This document shows, piece after piece, positions 21,138 to 32,951 of a stretch of DNA of 64,000 nucleotides. Under the pieces are notes generated by a model. That model saw nothing but the letters and a program-made list of their open reading frames with translations, did no database searches and was not told where the DNA came from. Where the stretch lies: positions 40,207,501 to 40,271,500 of the forward strand of contig CP142458.1 in NCBI GenBank assembly GCA_038049695.1, written 5' to 3'. Each line of letters starts with the position of its first letter. Position 1 is the stretch's first letter. A program made the position numbers and the translations under genes. The DNA is from Cinnamomum chago. Taxonomy: Eukaryota > Streptophyta > Magnoliopsida > Laurales > Lauraceae.

Positions 21138-22624
21138 TGTCGCGACCCCGGACCGGGTTATCGAGGTCCAAATTCGGGATCGGGACTAATTATGGTGTGT
21201 GAGTCACATTTATTTAATTTCCCACAGGTGTCTGTGGTGAGGATATCACAACAACATAGTACATTTTTATTAAGTGCGGAAGCGTGTAGCAAATCAAATT
21301 GATAATTTCAATTCTAGTCACAAGATAAAATCATATATATAAACCAAGTATCAGAATGAGCAATGATCATTAGTGCTTTCCCAAAAGAAAAGTTAAAATT
21401 TATACAAAAGATCATTTAGTTACATTCCCAAAAATAGAGGCCAACAAAGGCCAATGTTGACAAAATACCAATCCCCGAAGGAATGGTTAAACGTTCCCAA
21501 AATGTTACGTCTCTCAGAGCAATCAAATGTCTAAACGACATCATCAACATGCCACTCAACTAGGTATTGTAGTTCATTGACCGCGTCCTCAAGCTCCACC
21601 TTGGGGTAGACAATGTCCGGACCTGAGTACCAAAGAGTGGGTCAAACACGACGGTTTGGCGAATGGGTGAAGAGACATAACAATATAATAATAAATGAAT
21701 TTACCTTCAAAAGCATTTAAAACCTGTTTAAATAACAATTTCCATAAAAGAGATAAATCATTCATTCAAATACAAGTATGCATTGTAAAACACGTAAAGG
21801 TAACTAATGAAATGGGAAACGAGCAAGATGGCAACCACAAGAAGCTAAGTCCTCTATCACCAAAGTGACAGAGCAATATCAAGGCGTTGATCTCAATCAC
21901 ACGAGGTGAGGAGAAACAACGAAATATATACATATACATATAATATACGGGACATGACCACGGTAGCGAGCCGGGCATCGGGAACCACGGTAGCAATCCA
22001 GGGTATCGGGACAAGACCACGTTTTAACTGGGTAGCGGGATCCAAACTGCAGTTGGCGGGACAAGAGGGGGATCTTCAAGTCAATGGATCAGACTGACAA
22101 GGTTATCCAAGCTTAGTGGTGCCGACTCATAGGTCAAATAACATAAATCAAAACATGTGTAAAATACATCAAGTGCAAGTAAATAAACGGGGAGGACGGG
22201 GGTGCTCAAAGGCCCAACTGTCATTTCTTGTCTGGCAATGCACTTCAGGACTAACAATTATTACAAGTACAATTTCCAATGCTTTCGGGAATAACAAGTC
22301 ATGTAGTATAATTCTCTGGAATAGTAAAGTACAATAAACCATTGAAGTTTCGGGTTCAAGATTTGTTTGAAGTGAATAGGGATCCTGTATGTCTAAATCA
22401 GTAAGACTTGGTACTCTTTGAGTTTGGGGACATCCTGAGGTCCTTATACACTTTGAATTTTCAAAACTTCAAATGAAATCTTCGTGACGTGGTTTCTTTC
22501 TTAAATGGCCTCATACATTGCTTAGTAAATCTCCCTGACATAGAGGGTTTCTCAATGAATAGTCCCAAAATGTTTAAACAATTCATCATTATCCCAAACA
22601 TAGCCCTTGACCGACAGAGCACAT

Positions 22625-22906
22625 CGCTCGAGCGAACCGGAGAGTTCGCTCGAGCGAGGTGGTCTCTGGAATGGTCTTCTGGGAGGGTTCGCTTTAGCGA
22701 AATTGAGGTCGCTTGAGCGAACTCATCCAGCATCAAGTTGGCTCGAGCGAAAGTTCAGTTCACTTGAACTAACCACTCTTTGGAACGAGTTCTGTAAGGG
22801 TTCGCTCAAGCGACAAAGGGGTCCGCTCGAGCGAACTATCCATTGGAATGGCACGAACCCTTTTCTGGACACTTCGCTCGAGCGACCTATCAAGTTCGCT
22901 CGAGTG
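22625..22906. repeat. Five CGCTCGAGCG palindrome pairs
   Basis: Palindrome starts at 22625/22647, 22690/22710, 22740/22761, 22803/22824 and 22875/22897. Within-pair spacings are 22, 20, 21, 21 and 22 bp. Some copies are one- or two-base variants such as CGCTTTAGCG and CACTTGAACT. Confidence 0.9.
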
Positions 22907-23741
22907 AACTGTCAAGAAACTGATTCTGGGATAGTTCTTCTCCTCTCTTTCTTTTCCTTCTACAACCTCCTTTACACACCAAATGAGGAGTTCCAAAACT
23001 CCATCCAAATCAACATAAAATCTCCTACAACATCCATTTCTTCTTCCTCCAACAATATCACATCCACATACAAAGAAAAAAGGGAAGGAAACCACTACAC
23101 ACAAGAGCACATTTGAGATGAAACAAGAGAAAATTGAATGCCATGAACCAATACATTTCTATGACAATAAATGCACTATCAAGGTTCTTTATGAGCATTC
23201 ATTTCAAGTCAAAGCAATAAATAAGCATGTATGGGAAAACAATAAAATCAACCACATTTCTTATAAACCATTGAAAGCTCATAAAATCAAATCATCCACT
23301 TGCCTTGGGTCCAAGCTAATCAATAACAAGCTCTAACACTCCTCCAAGCCAAGAATCCAAGCTATGAACCAAAATCCCCAAAAACAAACCCTAAATGGGT
23401 CAAAACAAGAAATAGAAAGGGAAACCTTACAATAATGAAAATGGAACCTCTTCAAGGTCAAAGAAACACAAATCTAAGAGATGGGGAAGGTTGCTTACTT
23501 GTAGATTCTCTAAATGAACAAGGTGAGCTCAAAGAGAGTCTTGGAATGGGAGGTCTTCTCCAAAAATGGTATTAATGGAGAGCTATAGTGGTGAGAGAGA
23601 AGATGATGACAAGCATTCTTCCAATAGCAAAGGTTTGGTAGTGGATTTGGAGATGGAAGAACAAGGAGAAAAGAGAAAAGGGAAAACCCTAGTTGAAGAA
23701 TGGAGTTGAGCTAGAAAAGGAGAAAGGGAGAAGAGAGTTCC

Positions 23742-23751
23742 CTTTTTATAG
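23742..23751 (-). promoter_or_regulatory. TATA box of Tekay-type solo LTR
   Basis: CTATAAAAAG on the LTR's sense strand. The palindrome array is about 0.85-1.1 kb downstream of it. Confidence 0.6.
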
Positions 23752-24256
23752 AAGATGGAGTTGGGTCCCACCACTAGAATCCTTTGTGGGCTGAAATCAT
23801 GTTTATCTGGGCTTCAAACGAATTCGACGAAGAAGAGAAAAGTGATCGCTGAAATAACTAGTTTCCAAAAAGTATATGGTTCGCTGGTTTTAGGGATACC
23901 AAATTTTTTGGTACAGATTAAGTGTAAAAAGATTGTTTTGCCCTCAATGTTAGGAAAGTCGGGTTTCGGGATCTCGAACGGGCACGGGACCAACATAAAA
24001 GTTGCAAGGATTAACAAGATAAATAAAATGGGATTAAAATAATAAATACAAGAATCTCAGATAAATCTCCAAGTAATCGCAAAGTCATAAAAGGAACCCC
24101 CAAAAGGCCCCACTAGTCACAAAGGCACTTAAAACTCCCCAAAGCTATATCAAAAGCTATTCTAATCCCAACTTACCCAAAACACACTAAACACGCTTAG
24201 AACTAAAACACCACTTAATTAACACTAATCAATGTCACTCGGGACGGGGTCTTACA

Positions 24257-25717
24257 CTATGCAATAAGGGTTGTTTTAGGACAACGGAAAGGTAAAATAT
24301 CCCATGTCATCTATTATGCTAGTAGGACATTGACAGGTGCTCAAATAAATTATGCCACAACTAAAAAAGAGTTTTTAGCAGTTGTCTTTGCAATTGAGCA
24401 GTTTCGTTCTTATTTGCTAGGTACAAAGGTGATTGTTTATACTGATCATTCTGCTTTGAAGTACCTACTTGCAAAGAAGGACGCCAAGCCAAGGTTACTT
24501 CGTTGGGTACTACTTTTACAAGAATTTGACTTAGAGATCCGAGACAGGAAGGGAACAGAGAATTTAGTGGCGGATCATCTATCACTGCTTGAGTCCAACG
24601 AAGGAGTTCAAATGGAGCTTGTTCCAATCAATGAAAAGTTCCCAGATGAACAATTATATTCCATTCAAGAGGTCCTTGGTTCGCAGACATTGCCAACTAC
24701 TTAGCAAAGAGAGTTTTGCATCCCAGGATGTCATACCAAAAGCGAAAGAAGTTCTTCTCCGATTTGAAGCATTATTTTTGGGAGGATCCATTCTTGTACA
24801 AGCATTGTGCCAATCAAATAATAAGAAGATGTGTGCCGGAGAAAGAGATGGAAAGCATTCATCACCATCGTCACTCTCTAGAAGTGGGCGGCCATTTCAG
24901 TGCAACAAAAAGGGTCGCCAAAGTGTTACAATCAGGATTTTTCTGGCCCACTCTATTTAAAGATGCTTCTAATTTTGTTATTAGTTGTGATAAATGTCAA
25001 AGGGTTGGGAATATATCAAGGAGGAATGAAATGCTTTTACAAAATATTTAAAAAGTTGAATTATTTGATGTGTGGGGCATAGATTTTATGAGACCTTTTC
25101 TCTCTCTTTTTCAAATCATTTCATTTTGGTTGCTGTAGATTATGTTTCAAAATGGGTGGAAGCCACAGCCTTGCCTACCAATGATGCTCGAGTGGTGGTG
25201 AAGTTTGTTAAGAAGAATATATTTTCCAGATTTGGCACACCTAGAGCAATTATAAGTGATGGAGGCTCCCACTTTTGCTACCGTCAGTTTGAGACCTTGC
25301 TAAGAAAATATGGAGTTACACATCGTGTGGCCACACCATATCATCCACAAATGAGTGGTCAAGTGGTGGTTTCAATAAGAAGCGTATTTTTGAGAAAACG
25401 GTTAATGCTTCTCGGAAAGATTGGTCGACTAAGTTTGATGATGCATTGTGGGCTTACAGGACAGCATTCAAGACTCCTATTAGAATGTCACCTTATAGGT
25501 TGGTTTATGGGAAAGCGTGTCACCTTCCGGTTGAACTAGAACATCGATCCTATTGGGCAATGAAAATATTGAACTTCGATTTACAAGCTGCAAGAGCTAA
25601 AAGATTGTTGCAACTCAATGAGATGGATGAGTTTCGCAATAACGCTTATGAGAGTGCCCAGATTTATAAGGATAGAACCAAATAGTGGCAAGATAAGCAT
25701 ATCATGAGAAGAGAATT
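24257..25717 (+). pseudogene. Athila-like RNase H and integrase
   Basis: RNase [41 protein letters not shown] and [12 protein letters not shown] frameshift near 24670 leads to the integrase zinc-binding part, where the expected His-Cys start reads HHRHSLEVGGHF, followed by FWPTLFKDA and SCDKCQRVGNISRRNEM. The core shows WGIDFM (first Asp) and TPRAIISDGGSHF (second Asp). At the third catalytic position GQVVVS has Val where Glu is expected. More shifts near 25110 and 25380 precede [20 protein letters not shown] and [20 protein letters not shown]. The segment ends at the gag-only Copia. Confidence 0.92.
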
Positions 25718-25722
25718 TGAGG

Positions 25723-26089
25723 TGTTAGGATCGGAAACACACGCACGATCTATGAAACAATTAATCCACCAATCACACAATCAATCCACGAGACACGGAT
25801 TTACGTGGTTCGGCAAGATTGCCTATGTCCACAGAAGATTCAGCCCGTTCACTATTATTAGAGATTCCCACAAGAGTACAAGCACTCATTGTTTCTCTCG
25901 TTCTCTCTCAATATCACCCTTGTGTACAATGCTCTCACCACCCAATATAAACATATGAAACCCTAAACCTTTAGACACCAACAACCGTCGGATCTGTCCT
26001 TATAACAGATGGTCCATATTAAACCGACATATTACAGATAAGCCCTTGTAATTAAGTAAAGTCTAGATCAGGCTTCACTAACCCATCAA
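25723..26089 (-). repeat. Gag-only Copia 3' LTR
   Basis: Plus-sense TGTTAGGATCGG...CTAACCCATCA. Contains an 'ataaacatatgaaaccctaaacc' segment shared with the other copy. Confidence 0.9.
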
Positions 26090-26225
26090 TCTCCCACTTG
26101 AAGACTGAACATACTGAATGGCTTTGACAATAACAGAACACGGTTAAGAATCTCGATACCTCATCTTCATGCTTGAAGACTAATTGAAGAATTACTCAGT
26201 GATGTAACCATACCATTCTAGATGT

Positions 26226-26703
26226 CTGCTAAAGAAGATAAAACCAACAAAACCCAAAGTTTATCTTCGAATTATATGTTAACCGAGGATAACTGGCTCA
26301 TGACAATGCTAAACTCGTTCAAGTGTTCAGAAACAACCCCACCTTCAACCATCTTCATGTTAAACAACTTTCTCATCAAGAAAACTATATTTGAGATGGA
26401 AAGTTTTTCATACATTCAGGATAGGGCATCCATAACATCTTTAGTAGTTTTCTCCTTTGATATATTGAATGTAACAGACTTTGATAGAGAGAGACGAACC
26501 GTACCTAAGGCTTTCCTGTCGAGTACCTCCCATTCTGCATCTGACATTATTGCAAGTTTCTTAGCTTTTCCCCCAAGCGGCAAGTAGAAATTCTTCTGGT
26601 ATAGAAGATCTTCAATCTGCATCTTCCAGTATGCAAAGTTTGTACCATTGAACTTCTCAACTATGAGCTTTGTGTCGTTCGTCATTGCTCTCACTCGAAC
26701 CAA
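26226..26703 (-). pseudogene. Copia gag (only gene of the element)
   Basis: Starts MVRVRAMTNDTKLIVEKFNG, then NFAYWKMQIEDLLYQKNFYL, the Copia gag N-terminal signature, and SDAEWEVLDRKALGTVRLSL. The open part ends at a TGA near 26416 in MDALS-stop-MYEKLS, probably from a Trp/Arg codon change. Weak gag homology (LMRKLFNMKMVEGGVVSEHL) continues to about 26226. Such a protein could in principle have been packaging-competent before decay, but the element needs polymerase from elsewhere. Confidence 0.8.
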
Positions 26704-26759
26704 GCTTAATCTACTTGAAAATTTTCTCTTCCTGTCAAACTGTCAATCCGTTCCATCTG

Positions 26760-27614
26760 CCCTGTAGATCTCGTTGATACGAATCTAACAAAAAAAAATG
26801 GAGTGCAATTCTGAGCCTGATGGCTTCAGAAATCAAGAAATAATTACGACCATCTGATTAGTCAATCATGTTGTTAACTGTACTCTTAAGTCAGAGGACT
26901 GCTCCTGGGCTTCTGCGAAATGGATCGGCCTGGACTTGACCCCAGCTTGACCCGGCCTGGAAACTGACCCAACTGGGTCTCCTTCTTCCTCTTGATCCTC
27001 TGCTACAGAACAGAGAACGTAGCCCCCAGGTCTCTTCTGCGGTTGTCTTCCGCGGCAACGGTGGGACGGCGGTCTGATGGCGAGGCGACGTCGACGGCGA
27101 TGAGAAACCGGCAGGCTGACGACGATGGCGAACGTGCAACGATGGGACAGAGGCATGACGGTTGCAGCGGTTTCGGATCTGCTTTGCTACAAGGACTCAG
27201 CAAGCGGCGGGCCACGATGACTGCTACGACATCCTTCTTCTTCGGCAACGACTACGGCGGCGAAAAACAGAACCTTTTTCTCTGATGCGATGAATCCAGT
27301 CTTCTCTATCTTCTCGGATCGATTAGATCTGGCGCGGGGCCCACCTGATTGATCAGAACACCTCTGATTTGCGATCTTGGATTTACGACAGTGCGATTCC
27401 GACGATTAGAACCCTGCAATCTAGGTCCTCTACGAGTTCCAACCTAGAACCCTTCTGCAACGGTCCTCCATCTTTGATCTAATTCGATCCTTGCCTTGAT
27501 CAGAACTCTGATCTACTGTGTGGCTAAATCAAGAGATCCAGAAGATCTCTTCTCCGGGATTAAACCCAATCTCGATCGTGATCTCGCGCAACGCCAAGCC
27601 CTAGGAATATCCTT
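26760..27614 (-). other. Gag-only Copia leader, GC-rich part
   Basis: Non-coding leader between primer site and gag. 26990-27260 is markedly GC-rich, with CGGCGACG-like triplets. Overlapping frames of 80-97 codons there are low complexity and have no recognised domain. Confidence 0.5.
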
Positions 27615-27633
27615 GGCTCTAGCTCTGATACCA
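27615..27633 (-). promoter_or_regulatory. Gag-only Copia primer-binding site
   Basis: Minus strand TGGTATCAGAGCTAGAGCC adjacent to the right LTR. Confidence 0.9.
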
Positions 27634-27635
27634 GT

Positions 27636-27987
27636 TATTAGGACCGGAAACACACACCACGATCTACAAGACAATCAATCCACCAATTACATAATCAATC
27701 CACAACACACGAATTTACGTGGTTTGGCAAGATTGGCTACGTCAACGGGAGATTCACGCAGATTCCCACAAGAGTATAAGCACTCACTGTCTCTCTTGTT
27801 CTCTCTCTCATTATCACCTTTTTATACAATACTCTCACCACCCAGTATAAATATATGAAACCCTAAACCTCTAGACACCTCAACTGTCGGATCTGTCCTT
27901 AGAACAGATGGTCCAGATTAAATCGACATATTACAGATAAGCCCCTGTAATTAAGTAAAGTCTAGATCAGGCTTCACTAACCCATCA
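27636..27987 (-). repeat. Gag-only Copia 5' LTR
   Basis: Plus-sense TATTAGGACCGG...CTAACCCATCA, a decayed TGTTAGGATCGG start; about 15 bp shorter than the other LTR. Confidence 0.9.
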
Positions 27988-27992
27988 TGAGG

Positions 27993-28108
27993 TTGGCCAG
28001 AAAGTACTTTTGTTTAACTCTATATTTAAGACTTTTCCCCGAAAAGTTGGGTTCTAGGTGGTTCGGGCCGTTCATTGTTAATCAAGTTTTTCCTCATGGA
28101 GCAGTGGA
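27993..28108 (+). pseudogene. Athila-like integrase C-terminal piece
   Basis: Short stretch between two insertions, reading GQKVLLFNS and RWFGPFIVNQVFPHGAVEV in adjacent frames. This is the SH3-like C-terminal end of integrase. It stops at the AGTTC target site of the SIRE-type element and continues at 58221. Confidence 0.85.
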
Positions 28109-29061
28109 AGTTCTGAAAATCCATAATCGAACCCTAGAGGGGGAGGGTGAATAGGGTACACTCAATTCCAATGGCCAATTCTTCTAAAATCAATTATGTT
28201 TTGATAATTCATTAACTTGATTATTGATTAAAGGTCTAATACCAAGCAAAGAACTCATGAAAACAATCAAAGTTGGCATTGATAAGAAGAGAATAAATTT
28301 ATGCACATCATCCACACAATCACCAAAACAAGGAAATTTATAGTGGTTTGGCCAATCATGCCTACATCCACTCCCGGTATTCCTACCGGTGTTCCACTAT
28401 CAATATTAAGGTTTAGGCTCACCTCCAACCTTACAACCACAAATGTTTTTTCACTAAAGGCTAAGCATTAACCTATACAACCTCATATGCTTTTTAATAG
28501 GCTAAGCATAAACCTTTACAACAAGACTTTTAATCTCAAAAACTATGCCTAAACAAGCATACTATGAGATGCAAGGGAATACACATAAATGCCTCTTGAC
28601 ATAGGCTGATATGAAAATGATAATTTAACTAAGACATATGCATGATAAATGCAAAGATCAAGAAATGATACATTTGCCTTTAAATCTACTTTTATCTCTT
28701 TTGAAAATCAAGACTCATAAATGATATGAGATAGAGTGACTACACATGTTTTTGAAAGAAAACAATAAATGTCTAACATGTGAGTTTTCTTAATCAAATG
28801 ATGAAGTTAAAATGATAAACATATTTTAAAATGAAATCATGTTTCAACATTTGAACACTTTTAATCATGCCTTTTAAGAAATCAAAGATTTAAAGACAAG
28901 CATGAATAAAATAAGGATAAGATAAGCAAACCCAATGAAGAATCAAAGTCTCGTCATGATGATTTGCCCTCCTAGCTTCCCTCTAGCCTAGCATGGATGT
29001 CCCACCTTCCTTGGCCCTCAAAAGTCTCAAAAGTGTTGGCACAAATCCCAAGGAAGAATTC

Positions 29062-29070
29062 ATTTTATAG
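29062..29070 (-). promoter_or_regulatory. TATA box of SIRE-type LTR
   Basis: CTATAAAAT on the minus strand, in the same place relative to the palindrome array as in the solo LTR at 18315. Confidence 0.6.
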
Positions 29071-29099
29071 AGAAAACGAGCTCTAATGGAACTATTGTC

Positions 29100-29222
29100 G
29101 GTCGACCGATAAACAGGGTTTGGTCGACCGACCACCAATGGTCATATTACAACGGCTATATTTTAGAAAATTTTGGACTGTTGAAAAAGGTGTCGGTTCA
29201 CCGAACTGGAGTTCGGTCGACC
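29100..29222. repeat. GGTCGACC palindrome array (SIRE 3' LTR)
   Basis: GGTCGACC at 29100, 29122 and 29215 and variant GGTTCACC at 29195, giving spacings 22 and 20 bp. More degenerate GACCGAC copies run to about 29300. Confidence 0.85.
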
Positions 29223-29573
29223 GACAGCTGACCGACACTCGACCGACAACCTGATCGACGATCCCTGATGCACTGATTTTACATTTCGGAATAGGAGCCG
29301 ACAGCTGACCAACCATTCCTGAATTTTTAAAGACTTAAAAATGATTTCAAAAAGGAATATTTTGGTCTTGGGGGTAAGGCTAGACTAAGAGCTAACACGT
29401 TTGATAAAAATAGATTTTAAAGAGCAAATCAAAACATGTTTGAGCAAGAATTAACATAAGACCTTTTTGAAGCTAAGATTAAAAACATTTGATGCATGAA
29501 GATTCCAATAAAGAAGTATGAGATGTCAAGCTTATGAAAATGCATGTATCCAATCTAATTGCAAACCCTAACA

Positions 29574-29972
29574 ATCTCCCCCTTTGCAATTTGATGGCAA
29601 CTCTGAAGCTTGACTCTATCTTCTTCCTTCAAGAAACTTGGACATCCTCGTCTTGAAAAGCTTTGGATATTAGGGAGCATTTGGATTTTCTTTGTGGGAG
29701 CAATGAAGCAAACATCTATATCTTTGCTCCCCCTCAACTTGTGCCAAGAAGATTTCTCTCTCCTAGTTAGAAGATCATAGCACTTCTCCCCCTCAATCGA
29801 GGCCAGAGATTAGATGAATTTGCCAATTTGTCTATATCTCTCCCCCTTTGACATCTAATTGCAAAGAATTTAGCCTTGCTTTTAAACAAGAAGACAAACC
29901 TTGTTAGTAACACCTATTTATAATACGTGATAAAAGTGATAGGCAAGTACAGGTGTGATGAACTCCAAGGAA
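29574..29972 (-). other. SIRE-type 3' non-coding region with polypurine tracts
   Basis: Minus-strand GGGGGAGA-type tracts at about 29576-29584 (next to the LTR), 29728, 29786 and 29842, the multiple purine tracts usual between pol and the 3' LTR in this group. No envelope-like frame is present. Confidence 0.75.
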
Positions 29973-31508
29973 TTAATGATCAGGGCAAGGGCCAATGCCC
30001 AATTGATGTCTCAATTTGATAAAACGCTCATTTCCAAGAGGTTTTGTAAAGAAATCAGTCAATTGAGCATCAGTGGGGACAAAAAGTAATTCTATTGTGC
30101 CTTGATCAGTATGGTCACGCAGAAAATGATATCGAATGTCAATATGCTTGGTGCGAGAATGTTGCACAGGATTTTTGGAAATACTAATAGGACTAGAGTT
30201 ATCACACATGATAGACATACATTGTTGAGGAACATTATAATCTAAAAGAGTTTGTTTCATCCACAACAATTGAGCACAACAACTTCCTGCAACTATGTAT
30301 TCAGCTTCGGCTGTAGATAAGGAAACTGAATTCTGTTTTTTACTATGCCAAGCAACTAAACAGTTTCCTATAAAATAGCAGCAACCACTAGTGCTCTTTC
30401 TATCATCTATGGATCCTGCCCAATCAGCATCACTGTATCCAATCAATTATAATGTAGAATCACTAGGATACCAAATACCATAATTAGCAGTCCCATGAAT
30501 ATATTTGATGATAAGTTTGACAGCTTTAAGGTGAGATTCACGAGGATCAGATTGGTACCTAGCACATATCCCAACACTAAAAGAAATGTCTGGTCTGCTG
30601 GCAGTAAGATAAAGTAAGCTTCCTATCATGCTTCTGTAGAGTTTTTGGTCTACCTTTTTGCCTTGAGGGTCATTGGAAAGTTTAGATGTAGATCCCATGG
30701 GATTACAACTAGTCTTGGAGTTTCCTAATCCGAATCTCTTGAGAATTTCTAAGGCAAATTTGGACTTACTAAGGAAAATACCCTTTTCAGTCTAATTAAC
30801 TTGAAGTCCAAGGAAAAATTGCAGGGGACCGACCAAACTCATCTCAAATGTGGAACTCATTAATTATGAAAATCCTTGAGCAAGTTTATCTGAAGTAGAT
30901 CCAAAGACTATATCATCAACATAAATTTGAGCAACAAGAATGTCTTGACCAATCTTTTTAATAAAGAGAGTTTTGTCAACTTTTCCACAATTAAACTCAT
31001 TTTCAATCAAATGATTAGTAAGTTTTTCATACCATGCCCTTGGTGCTTGTTTTAAACCATAGAGAGCTTTCTTGAGTTTATACACATATTCAGGGTGATG
31101 AGGATCTTCAAAACCTTCTGGTTATGTTACATACACATCTTCCCCAATTTCACCATTTAGGAAAGCACTCTTAACATCCATTTAAAATAATTTGATTCCC
31201 ATACTACTAGCATATGCCAATAAAATACGTATGGATTCCAAGTGAGCGACAGGAGCAAAGGTTTCTTCAAAGTCAACTCCTTTTATTTGAGCATATCCTT
31301 TGGCAACTAATCTTGCCTTGTTCCTTATAACATTTCCAGATTCATCTGACTTGTTCTTAAAAATCCACTTAGTTCCTATCGGATTTTTTTCGTTAGGCAG
31401 AGGAACAAGATCCCAAACATTATTCTTCTTAAATTGACTTAGTTTCTCCTGCATTGCCTCCATCCATTCGAATTTAGATTCAACCTTAGAAAAAAATTTA
31501 GGCTCGAT
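29973..31508 (-). pseudogene. SIRE-type reverse transcriptase and RNase H
   Basis: Reads leftwards. RT begins WMEAMQEKLSQFKKNNVWDL, then GTKWIFKNKSDESG, VRNKARLVAKGYAQIKGVDF-type and APVAHLESIRILLAYASSMG. A stop follows at 31179-31181, then [17 protein letters not shown] and [11 protein letters not shown] with the YVDD box intact. After further stops comes YRSMIGSLLYLTASRPDISF and RNase H with YSDADWAGSIDDRKSTSGCC, LSTAEAEYIVAG and CDNSSPISISKNPVQHSRTK. The protein ends RHQLGIGPCPDH at 29973. At least five stops break the frame, so no enzyme can be made. Confidence 0.93.
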
Positions 31509-32951
31509 TTAAGACACAAAAGAATAATGAGCACATAAATTTTGAACTTGTCTCCGAGTCATAACCCCACTTTTGATATTTCCAATAACATTATCCAACG
31601 GATGATTCTTCATTAATCTAGTTGGTATAGTAGCTGTAGAGGGGAGGACATTTTCTGTTTCTTTGGGAATAGATGGTTCAATGGTATCTTCAGCTTCATC
31701 GTCGTCTAGTAAACTTTTTCCAATTTGATTTGATTCATCAATGACAACATGAGCTGATTCCATTATGGTCATGGTTCTATGATTGAATACTCTATACGCC
31801 TTACTTCTGTCAGAGTATCCTAGGAAAATTCCTTCATCGGACTTAGGCTCAAATTTTTCCAATTGCTCTCTATCTCTCAGGATGTAACACTTGCTACCAA
31901 ATACTTTCAAATACCCCAAATTAGGTTTTCTTCCAAAATAAAGTTCAGAGGGGGTTTTGTTGGTATTTTTTTGTTAGATAGACTCTGTTTATAAGATAAC
32001 AAGCAGTGTTAACAGCTTCAGCCCATAGATTGTGAGACAAATGCTTTTCATTGAGCACAGTCCTAACCATTTCTTGAATCACTCTATTTCTCCTTTCAGC
32101 CACTCCATTTTGTTAAGGTTTTTAGGAGCAGAGAATTGGTGATCAATGCCATGAGTATCACAAAATTTGGCAAATTTTTCATTTTCAAACTCACCTCCAT
32201 GATCACTTCTAATCTTACGAATCTTGCAATCTTTTTCAACTTGAATCTTGTTGCAAATTCTAATGATATTTTCTACGGCATCTGATTTAGCATGAAGAAA
32301 AGCAATCCATCCAAACCGAGAATAATCATCTACCATAACTAGAATAAATTTCTTTCCTCCAATACTCTGCACAGGTGCAGGCCCTATCAAGTCCATATGT
32401 ATTAATTCAAGAGGACGCGAGGAAGATATATCATTTAAACCTTTGAAGCTTTTCTTGATTTGTTTCCCTAGTTGACAAGCTTTACAGATATCAGATTTTT
32501 CATCACTCAACTTAGGGATTCCTCTCACAATTTCATTATTTGATAAGATCCTCATTTGCTTGAAGTTTATATGACCCAACCTTTGATGCCATAGGTAAAT
32601 TTCTTGATCTTTTGTTATCAAGCACCTAGACTCATTTTCATCACGTTCTTCTATGATATAGATGTTTCCTTTGGTTCTAGAGCCAGTAAGAATGATTTGA
32701 TTGGATTTTTCATCAACAACTTTGCAAGATCGACTATAAAAAATAACCTTGTTTCCTTTGTCACAAAGTTGACTTATACTAAGAAGATTATGCTTCAATC
32801 CTTCCACTAGAAAAACTTCATTTAAGTTTGGCATTTGATCTCCTTTAACACATCCTTTGCCAATGATTTGAGCTTTACTGTTATCTCCAAGTGATGCATT
32901 TCCTCCATCATAATCCACAATAGAGCTGAATCTAGATTGGTCTCCTATCAT
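31509..32951 (-). pseudogene. SIRE-type protease end and integrase
   Basis: The frame at 32951 opens just after the protease active site. The protease body continues through LKHNLLSISQLCDKGNKVIF. GAG-pre-integrase YLWHQRLGHINFKQMRILSN and CKACQLGKQIKKSF follow. Core integrase shows HMDLIGP, VDDYSRFGWIAFLHAKSDAV and RSDHGGEFENEKFAKFCDTH. Near 32100 a deletion/frameshift destroys the QQNGVVERKNR-type region with the catalytic Glu. Homology resumes at 31919 with LKVFGSKCYILRDREQLEKF and GIFLGYSDRSKAYRVFNHRT, ending MTRRQVQNLCAHYSFVS. Confidence 0.92.

Larger units (their letters stand above)
21138..24256 (-). mobile_element. Solo LTR of Tekay-type Gypsy
   Basis: Plus-sense ends TGTCGCGACC...GGTCTTACA; in element sense it begins TGTAAGACCCC and ends GGTCGCGACA. 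Flanked by CTATG at 21133-21137 and 24257-24261. It has a minus-strand TATA box CTATAAAAAG at 23742-23751 and the CGCTCGAGCG array. No gag or pol. Same family as the LTRs at 40875, 46072, 51063 and 55049. Removal rejoins the Athila RNase H frame. Confidence 0.94.
25723..27987 (-). mobile_element. Gag-only, non-autonomous Copia element
   Basis: LTRs at 25723-26089 (367 bp) and 27636-27987 (352 bp); TGAGG flanks at 25718-25722 and 27988-27992. Minus-strand primer site TGGTATCAGAGC next to the right LTR and a purine tract caagtgggagat next to the left LTR show the orientation. Inside there is only a leader and a broken gag; no protease, integrase or RT. Total 2265 bp. Confidence 0.93.
28114..29573 (-). 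repeat. SIRE-type 3' LTR (left)
   Basis: Element-sense TGTTAGGG...GGTTCGATTATGGATTTTCA. Minus TATA box CTATAAAAT at 29062-29070, with palindromes directly upstream in element sense (29100-29222). Confidence 0.93.

Noticed and set aside
22600-22910. CRISPR-like look of regularly spaced short repeats
   Set aside because: Repeats are 8-12 bp palindromes with 11-12 bp spacers in a plant LTR; no cas genes, leader or 25-40 bp repeats.
26866-27285. Four overlapping 80-97 codon frames on both strands
   Set aside because: They overlap in a GC-rich leader segment and show no recognisable protein.
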